From Anthracocystis setariae (Eukaryota > Basidiomycota > Ustilaginomycetes > Ustilaginales > Ustilaginaceae), in NCBI GenBank assembly GCA_928724745.1, contig CAKMXJ010000039.1:1-64000 (forward strand): 64,000 nucleotides of DNA, written 5' to 3'. The position numbers were made by a program, and so were the translations under genes. Numbering within the stretch: position 1 is the stretch's first letter; every line of letters starts with the position of its first letter. Positions 18,367-27,962 of the stretch are shown one piece after another. The notes beneath the pieces were generated by a model. It did not search any database, was not told the DNA's origin, and saw only the letters and a program-made list of their open reading frames with translations.

Positions 18367-21300
18367 TGGCTGAGCTTTCTGCACGTGCCCGTCGTAGGCG
18401 TTACCAAGACAGCTGGTGAGATGTCAGAGCTTGAAGAGGGGCGTGGACGAGGGCTCGGGAGCAGCTTCGCATAGGTGGATGGATGGCAAGATTCAGGGAG
18501 AAGCTGGACATCGACGTCAAACTTAAGTAGGTTCAGGAGGGATGCGACAGTATCGTCACCGAATTTTGCAAAACGCACCCGAGACCAACATGTTGTGCTC
18601 CTCGGTGCAGCAAAGACACGTTCCTGACGTTGCAGCTCTTCGTCCAAGCCTTGTCGTCCTAGCAACGGCTCCGACAATCCACGTTTCACTTGACAGTATC
18701 GTTTCCACTCGACCATTTCCGGGTAGAAGTGACTCTGCCAATTGACCGATGGGAAGATGGCCAAGCCTGGGAACAATCCGGAACTGTACATGCAACCCGA
18801 AACAGCATCTGTCTGTGGTACAACAAAGAAATCTAAAGATGCTTTACGCTTCGGCACTCAATGCGGCTCATTGAAGGCGGGCCGACCATGGTCAATCCTC
18901 TGTGGGTGGACAGACAAGGCGGTAACCGCATACGGCAAGGTAGCCAACCTCTGTAATTTGAGCAACAAGGACGCATTACTGCGACACGAGCCATGTCGAA
19001 GTCGAGCGGAACCAGCCTGTTGGGATTGAATCTGAGAAACAGGGATATGCTTTGCTCAAATGCTACACAGGTCGAGCCAATCAAGTGAAAAAAAGGGCTT
19101 GGCGGAGAGAGTAGTGTTGTGTGGGAAAGTTATGAGACCAGAAGCGTACAATGGGCGGGACTCGGGCTCTCAAGGCAGGTTGGGTAATGTGACTGACATG
19201 TTGCCAGATGGCATGCCTGTCATAGAAGACGCTCAACTGAATTGTCGATGATGTTCAGCTGATTGGTTCACGTCACCGTTGTCGTACGCAAAGTGTTCCG
19301 GAGAGGACGAGCTTGGTCTGCTAATCTCTCTTCCTTTCCGGAAAAGGAAGCGTAGTCGCCCGGTATACGGTCAAGGCCATACGAATCACAAGCCGCTCGG
19401 TTGAAACTCTGCTTTCGGTAGAGATAGCGAGGACCGGATAGCTCTGAGCAGCAAAGTTAACTTTTCTGGAGAGTTTCAGTGACAGGTGGTTCCTCTCAAT
19501 GATGATGTGATGTGCTGTGCTGTGCTGTTGGATTATTGGCTAACAGGTCCCTTTTGGGAAGGAACAAGCCCACGTAGAGGACCTGAGTTGTTGCCAAAGG
19601 CAGACGAACGCAGGATTTCAGTGGCTGTAAAGGGGAATGTCCCGATCCGCCTTCAAACGGAGGCAATTGGTGGGGGAAGGAGTAGCTTTGAAACTGAGGG
19701 ACAAGCAATCTGAACACAAATTGCCGGTTCGGAGCGAAGGTGCCACCAACGTAAACTGCCTGCATTAAGCTTCTGTCCTGTACTGTGTACTGTATGTGCA
19801 AGAACAAAGTGCATACTGTCAATTACTGCGATGACGGAATCTAGGCATCGATGAGCCCATTAACAGACGCCAATTTCGGTAGTCAGCGGTCTCAAAATGA
19901 CGCCCAGAAGAAGCCAGCTGCATTTCATCGACCGAGGCTCAGAGAGTGGCCTTCATTGACGGATAGGGAACCAAAAAGCAGCTTGGACGGATGTGGGCAC
20001 TTGAGTTGACCGGTGTCATGGCAGGGACAAAGTCGAAGCCCAGCCGTAAGCCCAGTACTAGGCCCAACTTCAGCCCACGATCTGCACCCATTGCGGTCAA
20101 GCATATCAATCGGTCTTGAGAGGAGAAATTGGCCCCATATCTGAATCAGACTCAAACACCAAATTCACGATTTTCCGGGTCATTGCTGAGCTTCCGGACT
20201 TGCTGTCTGACAAGGCGAGTTAAGACCCGCCTCTTTCTGCTCGGCATGCTGTCAACACACCAAGGCGAGGACCCACGAATAACACTTTCTTTTGTATATT
20301 TTTGGCCTCTGGACCGAAAGCGGAAGTCATTCCATGAAAAGTCGCTTAGAATAGACAGGGTCTTTCCTCTTAGCCGACAGGCGATAGGCTTTTTCTTCTC
20401 ATGAGGCGGTACTTGAATTTGATCTGCATGGCAGCGTACAGCTACGTCTGTAGATCAGTAGCAATGCAAGTGCTCATCGGCGCAACAGATCAGTAAGTGA
20501 CGAGGAGGACGACGGATTACGTACGATATCGCTCAATGATCACCGGTTGCTCCTTGATGCTGTCTCACGCACCTGTTGGGATCAAAAAATTTGCTGTCGA
20601 AGCGACTAGCCAATGTGGCAACTGAAAGACTGCGATCCCACTTGAGGCATCCGAGCGTGAGCTCAGAGCGGCGGCAATCTCGATGGGATACGAAAGATTG
20701 GGAGAAAGGCAAGACAGTTGCAGACGGTGGCAGGGAAGTTGAGCCGGAGACTGGAAGCAGAGGCGGCAATGCACAAGTCTCGACTGACCACACATTGTGT
20801 CTCAATCTGTCTCCGGCAAACCGGGACACTGAATCAAGCACATGCAAAAGACATGGTTCGACATGACACACCTTTCTACAACAGGCCATCTGCAACTCGC
20901 AGAGGCTACTGCACAGTAGAGTACCGTCCTGCATCATTTTGATCGTTTAGGTTCAAATTCAGAGAAAAAAAAAAAAAAAAAAGGTCCAAAAAAAAAGGGA
21001 TATAAATATGGACCCTAATTTGAAAAAAAAAAAAAAAAAAGTCTCCCAAACCCCGCTGCGGTGAATCGGCTGGAAGAGATTTGCGCAGACCTTGACAGCC
21101 GGACGTTGGGCATGTGTGCGAGAGAAGGCAGCTCAGCACGGGAAACCGTTGTCTTGACCGCGTGGCATACTCTCAACCCCATCCAAAGCTGACCACGGCA
21201 AAGGCAGTACAGTATCCAGCTTTGTGCACACAGACCAGTCAATAGGAACGCTTAATAGAGACACAAATGGGTGGTGCGAGTGTTGGTCACAAGATCTATC

Positions 21301-21645
21301 TTGCATCTACGGATACAGGTGCTCGCAAATGGCTTCTAGATGATGTAAAGTGGTATCATCTCAGCATCTCTGCAGTTTCCAGCCTTTGTAGTGCTGATTC
21401 GATACCACGATCATTATGGTGTTGGTCGATCGAGGCGCCATCTTTGACTTGGTGCAGCTTTGTTCGATCAAGCTTAGCCAGCCAGCTCTTGCATACCGAT
21501 TTGTGAAAGCTGCCTGATGGAGTGCCGAGACTTCTGGGTAATGTTTGACTGGATACTAGGGCGAGACTATAGAAGAAAGATGATGCCAGAACGCATGGAT
21601 GGTGAGTGGTGCACTAGGCGGCATATTGCTTTGATACGTACAGTA
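18367..21645. other. Long intergenic region without recognised gene
   Basis: About 3.3 kb between the glycosyltransferase and the transposon. Frames of 60-175 codons occur but none shows a family signature. It probably includes the promoter of the minus-strand gene ending at 18,366. Two A18 tracts at 20,965-20,982 and 21,023-21,040 flank GGTCC...ATATAAATAT...GGACC. GTACAGTAC words sit at the right end. Confidence 0.5.
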
Positions 21646-22987
21646 CAGTACCTGTCGGAAATTATCCGCACGGTCCAATAATTTACTCAATTTTCGCTCC
21701 TCCTCGTCGTCATGTGTGATAGCGTCTAGCCTGATAACGTAATGACATTACAATGATACAACATAACAAACATGGTCCGCAGCAAAGAGCTATCGATCAC
21801 TGAGAGATCCCAGGTGGTAGTACTACATAATGAAGGCTACTCGCTGGGAAAGATCAGTGAGACATTAAGCATTCCGAAAAGCACGGTCTATGACACCGTC
21901 CGGAAGTACAGAGCACGTGGACATGTCAACACATTAACAAGAACAGGCCGGAAATCGACGTGGGATGCTCGGAAGGTTAGGATTATGGTTAGAGAAGCGC
22001 TCGGAACGCCTTATGCCTCGTGGAAGCAGCTCTCGGCAGCGCTTGGAGGTGTTGGCATAACACAACTGCGGCAGACAGCATACAAGCATGGTATAAACCG
22101 TCGTATTGCTCTAAGGAAGCCGTGGCTGTCAGCTAAACACATGCAGGATCGTGTACACTGGGCTCGCTGTAATCGTAACACAAATTGGCATAAGATACTG
22201 TTTACGGACGAGAGCAACATCGAAGTTGGAGAGAGACCAGGCCGATCTTGGGTAACCCGCTGGCTCGGCGAACGGACTGAGTTACGGCTTATGGTCCCGA
22301 CGTTCCACAGTGGCCGGCAATCGATTATGGTTTGGGCAGGCATTGCCCGGAACTTTAAAACACCTCTTGTCGTCATTCCGCTGGAGCCGAGACACCATAT
22401 CAATGGAGAATGGACAAAAGCCAAAACTTTAACTGGAAAGAAGTACGCTGAGCTCATCATTGACGGACCGCTCAAGGATGCAGTTGCAGGAAAAGACATG
22501 TCAGTTGTTGAAGATGGCGCTCCAGTACACAAGTCCAGGATCGCGAAGAACAGCCGCCGACGTCATCACATTGTCTCACAACACCATCCCAGCATGTCAC
22601 CGGATCTTAACCCTATCGAGAACATATGGTTTATCCTCAAGAATAAGCTCAGTAAGCGGAGACCACTACCACGGACCCGACAGCAATTAGCAATCGCCGC
22701 TCAAGAAGTTTGGAGGGACGACGTCACCATGGATCACATTAACGCCGTTATCTCCTCAATGCCGGAACGGGTTAGGCAAATCCTTAACAAGAACGGAGCT
22801 CCACTCAAGTACTAGTCCTTAGCTCCTCACGATCAGTTGTACTTAGCAGCAACACTACCACCATCTCAATTGAAGTTGAAAGCAGCATGTTCATACCATT
22901 GCCAAGTATACACGATCACAAGAACATGTTATCGCACGTGTGTTATGTAATTAATAAAATCGTGCGGATAATTTCCGACAGGTACTG
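21646..22987 (+). mobile_element. Intact Tc1/mariner transposon with 27-bp perfect terminal inverted repeats
   Basis: The left end CAGTACCTGTCGGAAATTAT plus CCGCACG (21,646-21,672) is repeated exactly, inverted, at 22,961-22,987. TA lies on both sides (21,644-21,645 and 22,988-22,989), the expected target duplication. The 1,342-bp element holds one uninterrupted transposase gene. Identical ends and an intact gene point to a recent insertion, possibly still able to move. Confidence 0.96.
21772..22815 (+). CDS. Tc1/mariner transposase (DD34E)
   Basis: 347 residues from ATG 21,772. The N-terminus is a helix-turn-helix DNA-binding region (about 1-110, with YSLGKISETLSIPKSTVYD), the pattern used by Tc1 transposases to bind the terminal repeats. 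The catalytic triad is visible: Asp in ILFTDES (about 144), Asp in VVEDGAP and Glu in PDLNPIENIW, with exactly 34 residues between the last two. The C-terminus SSMPERVRQILNKNG is the usual Tc1 ending. The length is normal for the family. It cuts and pastes its own element into TA sites. Confidence 0.97.
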   Translation: MVRSKELSITERSQVVVLHNEGYSLGKISETLSIPKSTVYDTVRKYRARGHVNTLTRTGRKSTWDARKVRIMVREALGTPYASWKQLSAALGGVGITQLRQTAYKHGINRRIALRKPWLSAKHMQDRVHWARCNRNTNWHKILFTDESNIEVGERPGRSWVTRWLGERTELRLMVPTFHSGRQSIMVWAGIARNFKTPLVVIPLEPRHHINGEWTKAKTLTGKKYAELIIDGPLKDAVAGKDMSVVEDGAPVHKSRIAKNSRRRHHIVSQHHPSMSPDLNPIENIWFILKNKLSKRRPLPRTRQQLAIAAQEVWRDDVTMDHINAVISSMPERVRQILNKNGAPLKY

Positions 22988-22989
22988 TA

Positions 22990-25789
22990 CATACATTAAT
23001 TACAGAGTAGAGTATTGCTTGGATCGTGATCAAAATAATCGCAAAATTTGAAATTAATACTCTGCATTTGCATCTCCGACGTTGTTTTTTTGAATATTTC
23101 AAACAGCATTTTCAGTCAAAGAGCGCATCCGTACTCTGATGCTGTGCTGTCCAGTAGTGTACTGTGACTGTGTTGAGGTGGGTCGCTATCTGTCGTCGCG
23201 CTTCGAATTCGTGTGTTCTATCGCTTTAATAATAATGAACAACGTGGCACAGCCGCGCTGCCATCCCGCCGGCGTTGATGCTTCCGGACTTGCTTCCTTT
23301 TTCCTCCTTCTTGTACGGTACTGTACAGTCCTGGTCATTGTCTTGCTTGACTGGGTGGCTTTGTAGCCATTGTTCTGCTCCGATTTTGCAAACAGAGTTG
23401 ATTCTCCGCCACGATGCACTTGAGTTTGAACCAGTTTCTTTTTTTTTTTTTTTCTGAATCATGCTGCCACTATCGCGTTTTGACCGTCTAAGTACACGAA
23501 GCTGCCAAAGCGTATTGTACGCCCAAGGCGACTCAAGCACAGCGTACCAAACCATATCAACAAAGCCAAACAGGCGACCATGGAAGCAAAACATGGCGAG
23601 CATTCCACCAACGTCCATAATAAAGGCAGAGTCGCAGTACGAGCAGGCTGGTATGGTATGGTATGGTATTGGGACTGCTAGCCGCCCTGTGCCGAGAATT
23701 GGAATTCCGCCCATTTGACAACACTGGACATGTCGGTGAAGTCTGTTTTATTAAATAAATCGGCAGGTCGCTTAGGGCGCGAGCGGTGCGGTGCGGTGCT
23801 TTTTTCGTACAATTTAATTTCGCGGCTTCTTTTTCACGACACGATCGCGGCAGACATTTCATGGATCAAATGCTCCAAACCCGGACTCTGCATGCATACA
23901 ACAATGGTCTAGCAGCCCTGCTCCAAGTCTTTGTTCGACCCTCATTGTTCGGTCTTGATCACAGCCGCTCTGAATCAAATTGTTCGGCACCAGATTCACC
24001 TACAGTCAAGATGGTTAATCTAGCCGCATAGCCCGCCGCGCCACACCTACAGTACTGCAAGTGGGTTCACAAGTCTGAACAATACTGTGCGATGATGCAG
24101 TTCAGTGCATCGCGATCATGCTTGTTTGTCGATCGCAGCTGTTAGCGTACACGAACATCGCCGCTTTTCCTGTTTTGGGCCGTTTTCTTTGCCACTTCCG
24201 TCGGACTGCAACATTCATAGCATTGGCATGCAAGTTTCCAACACTACAACAAGACGCTGCACTTACTTGCTCATCTAGGCTGAGACGAGCGTTTGTTCCT
24301 CAGCTTGACACTGGCTTTGGCTGTGTCCAATGCTTCCGCCTCTGGCTTGAGCTATACCGGCAGAAAGGTCGCCTCGGCTACCACTAGATCTGATCACATG
24401 TTCCTCCACACACAGTGATCGTCTTGAACCGTAAGCGAGTCAGGGCAGGATTGCTACACACAGTTAAGCACATCTCGCTTACAGGTTGGCCGATAGGGAT
24501 CAGCAGTGCGATGCTAATTCCTGAGGGATGGAATGGGAAATACAGGCTAAAATTAGTTCAGCCACAGTCTAGAATGTCAACTATTCTTCCTTCCGTGCCG
24601 TTGGTCTGGTGGAAGTTTCTAGAAGAGGTGGTCAACGATGGAAGCAGCGTAATGCAGTGACGGCTTCATGTTCCGCAAAAGGGTATCGGAACCACCTCGG
24701 TGCATGTTCTACAGTGTATCGATCCGTCTGACCTGAACACGATCGGAGTTTTACGCAACGCTCCATCATGTTTCAACTTCCGCTTTGGTCGCCGTTCCGT
24801 TCTCTGCAATCCGAGATCTGAGCGGCACTTGGACACCACCTTTCCCAAGCGCCTTCCCCCAGAATCATTCATTTCCAGCAAGAGCACCCGACTTTGCCGC
24901 AAATGCCGGATTCAATTTCCACTACTACTACTAGTTCATCTCAGCAAAACACCATCGTGGTACTAGTCTGCTACTGTATTTTGGAGCCTTGGCTAGTGAC
25001 ATTTTTGCAGCTGCTTTCTTTGTCTACCACCACCTTCACCAGTCGTTGTGAAACGTGGCTACTGTACCACACGGCACACGGCACACGGCACACAGCCAAT
25101 CACTCCGAGCACACGTGCCGCATTCGTCCTTTCTCAACAGTAGTGAAGTTCCCTCTTGTCTGCCAGCCTACACGTTCCATTGAGAATTTAATGGGTGCCA
25201 GCTTTGGTTGCGACTACACTTCCGGCATTAGCTTGGCTGCACCATTTAGTTCACACGGTTCCACTCGAGCTTATCATCCCAACAGCGTCGCTTTGCACCT
25301 GTCAGGGCCTGCGACGCATACACAGCGGTGAAGAGGCGAAAAAAAATTAACCGATTCTACTCAACTCCGCCTGCATCCTCTTGTACCCACTGAACATGGA
25401 AGAAATCTAAACACTAGCATTGCCCCCTGATCGATAGCGCTGTCTCAAATGACTGGTGCCCATGTCAAAGACACACCTCGGTGTTGTAAAAAAATTGAGA
25501 ACCACATGTCGTGATACTTTCGATCAACTCAGAAACCGACAAGTTGGGTCTGGCCAATGGTGGCTATCAGCCTTCGAAACCTTACCGAGTACCAACACAG
25601 CACAACTTTTGACCTAGACTGACGAATTTTGTCTGTCTTGGCCCGACTACAACGTCCTCTCTCCATATAAGTCTGATTGGTTTCCTGCATTACTTCTGAC
25701 CGCATCATCCGAACGTCAAGAACATTCGAGAGCGTCTCTCTGGTCAGAGACTTACCACACAACAAACGGCTTGTGTTAACAAAGCCTCG
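22990..25789. other. Long intergenic region without recognised gene
   Basis: About 2.8 kb between transposon and the GH16 gene. It contains simple repeats (GGTAT units at about 23,651-23,670, GGTGCGGTGC at about 23,790, CACGGCACACGGCACA at about 25,070) and a 15-16 T run at about 23,440. Reading frames up to about 160 codons show no recognisable domain. The last few hundred bases must include the promoter of the gene at 25,790. Confidence 0.5.
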
Positions 25790-27544
25790 ATGCCGAACAG
25801 ATCACGACTTCCGATCCCATCGAACTTGGCTCGTGCCGAGGGCGAAGGCGAGAACGAGCAGGTCGACGAGGTGCAAGGGGTGAACTCGGCTCGAAGGTTG
25901 CCCAGCATATCGATGGTGATGGGTGTCGGCGGTGGTGACGAGCCCGAGGGAGCCGATATCGTGCCTCCGATTTCGCCTACACTCAAGACCAAGTCTCTGT
26001 CGTCCGCCCCTGGTCGTAGTGGCAAAGGCAAGAAAGTCAACCTCACGCTAGACCGATTTGAGCTCGCCAAAGCTTCGATTCGCTCACTACCAGGAAACCC
26101 GGTGACGCCCAGGACGCCAGCTTCCAGCCATCTCGAAGCGGAGCGAAATCGATTCTTCAGCAACTTTGGCGGCCAACAACCCGCCACCCCGCTTTCTTCG
26201 CTTTCCATGCCGGGCTCGTACATGTCTCGCAACTGCGTACCCCAAGCAGGTCTGTACCAGGCGAGCATCAACACGTCTCTGACCAACGTGGCGCTCAAGT
26301 CGCGCAAACCGTTTTCCAAGCGCCATGCGCCCTCCACGCTGACAGAGAAGCCGGTCAAGCCATGGCTCGAGGATAAGCAACGCAAAAAGTCGCGTCGAGT
26401 CGCATTTTGGACGTTCCTCGGCGCCGCCAGCATGGGCTTGGTCGCTGCAGCGTTGCTCATGTACTTTGCCTGGGCATCGGTTCCACGTGACAAGTACTGT
26501 CTGGTTCTCGAGGAGAATTTCGACACTCCAGGAACGCCGAACCGGAGTATCTGGTCGTTTGAGCAACAGACGGATGGATACGGCAATGGCCAATTCGAAT
26601 GGACTACCGATAGCATCAACAACACCTTTGTCGAGGACGGCCATCTGTACATCGTCCCCACGTTGACCGCCGAGCACGTGGGTATGGATGCCATCCAGAA
26701 CGGCTACACTCTCAATCTGACCGCCACTGGACAGTGTACAGCGAGCAACAAGACGGACGCCACGTGTGCTGTGGTCTCGAACTCGACGACCGGGGTGATC
26801 CTGCCGCCTGTGCAGTCGGCGAGGATCTCGACCAAGATTTCGGCATCGATTCGGTATGGTCGCGTGGAAGTGCGAGCGCGCATGCCCACAGGTGACTGGT
26901 TGTGGCCCGCGATTTGGATGCTACCCAAAGACAGCGTTTACGGCGAGTGGCCGCGCTCGGGCGAGATCGACATTGTGGAAACCAAAGGCAACATGCCTCG
27001 CTTCCGCATGGACGATGCTTCCAACAACATGCACTCCACGCTCCACTACGGTCCCGACTGGCTGTTTGACGGTTACGGCTTCGCCACCAAGATCCGCAAA
27101 CTGTGGCGCAAATACTTGAACCAAGACTACCATACCTTTGGCCTGGAATGGACCGAGGAGAACATCTTCACCTGGGAACGCTCGCCGGTTTGGCGCAATA
27201 TGCAGGTGGATTTCCGATCGGGTGGGTTTTGGAAGCTCGGCCAATTCCCACAACGCATGGGCAATGGTACGTTGCTCGATGACCCTTGGGCGGGTCGTCC
27301 TGAGCCGTATGCGCGCTCAGCGCCGTTTGACCAGAACTTTTACCTCATCCTCAACGTCGCCGTCGGCGGCGTCAACGGCTTCTTCCAAGACCGTCAGGGC
27401 GATAACAAGCCCTGGTCCAACGACGCCGCCAACCCCAGAGCTCAGTTTTGGGATAGCAGAGATCAGTGGTTACCCACCTGGCCAAAAGACCCGCGCCAGC
27501 GTGGAATGGCCGTAGACTATATCAAAATGTGGCAGAAATGTTGA
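25790..27544 (+). CDS. Membrane-anchored GH16 family glycosidase/transglycosylase
   Basis: 584 residues from ATG 25,790, no intron. Residues 1-200 form a basic, Ser/Pro-rich cytosolic tail; one membrane segment (about 203-230, WTFLGAASMGLVAAALL) makes it a type II membrane protein. The lumenal or extracellular part is a GH16 jelly-roll: NGQFEWTTDS near the start, LWPAIWMLP, and the catalytic signature GEIDIVETKG with the nucleophile and acid/base Glu at about 391 and 396. Several Asn-X-Ser/Thr sites fit glycosylation. GH16 enzymes act on beta-1,3 or mixed beta-glucans; membrane-anchored fungal members serve in cell-wall glucan assembly. This layout resembles Kre6/Skn1 but the catalytic block is nearer the laminarinase type. 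Substrate not certain. Confidence 0.93.
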   Translation: MPNRSRLPIPSNLARAEGEGENEQVDEVQGVNSARRLPSISMVMGVGGGDEPEGADIVPPISPTLKTKSLSSAPGRSGKGKKVNLTLDRFELAKASIRSLPGNPVTPRTPASSHLEAERNRFFSNFGGQQPATPLSSLSMPGSYMSRNCVPQAGLYQASINTSLTNVALKSRKPFSKRHAPSTLTEKPVKPWLEDKQRKKSRRVAFWTFLGAASMGLVAAALLMYFAWASVPRDKYCLVLEENFDTPGTPNRSIWSFEQQTDGYGNGQFEWTTDSINNTFVEDGHLYIVPTLTAEHVGMDAIQNGYTLNLTATGQCTASNKTDATCAVVSNSTTGVILPPVQSARISTKISASIRYGRVEVRARMPTGDWLWPAIWMLPKDSVYGEWPRSGEIDIVETKGNMPRFRMDDASNNMHSTLHYGPDWLFDGYGFATKIRKLWRKYLNQDYHTFGLEWTEENIFTWERSPVWRNMQVDFRSGGFWKLGQFPQRMGNGTLLDDPWAGRPEPYARSAPFDQNFYLILNVAVGGVNGFFQDRQGDNKPWSNDAANPRAQFWDSRDQWLPTWPKDPRQRGMAVDYIKMWQKC

Positions 27545-27962
27545 CCCTCCCCTTCCTTCACCGCTGTATCGTACATAGAATCAATCAATCAATCCGGTGC
27601 GGTGCGGTGCTTGGTCAAAATTCGGAGACCTTTTTGTTTTGTGGGTTACCAGCTTCTCGGGCGCATGGTGTAGTCTGTCAGTCAGTCGCCTTACGACGAC
27701 GTAGTGCGATTGAGATGCCGCCACACTCTGGCGGAGTGTGCGACGCTTAGTCTCGGACCTAGAAAAAAAAAAAATTTAAACTCTGCCCGAAAAAAACCAC
27801 TCAGTGAGTAGTAGTCAAGAGAGTACTGTTACGAAACGAATCCTCTTTTCTGCTTTGGGCCGCCAGACCAGATTTCGACCACCCACTGATTGGACGCTGT
27901 ATTGGGTCGCATATGTCGACATTATCAAGCAAGTAAGTCTACAAGGAGGAGAGCAGAGGGGA
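27545..27962. other. Convergent intergenic spacer
   Basis: This 418-bp spacer lies between the 3' ends of the GH16 gene and NAR1. It holds A-rich tracts near 27,760-27,800 that could serve 3'-end formation. No gene is seen. Confidence 0.5.

Noticed and set aside
20533..20937. 134-codon minus-strand frame, and the overlapping plus-strand frames
   Set aside because: Several overlapping frames of similar length with no features.
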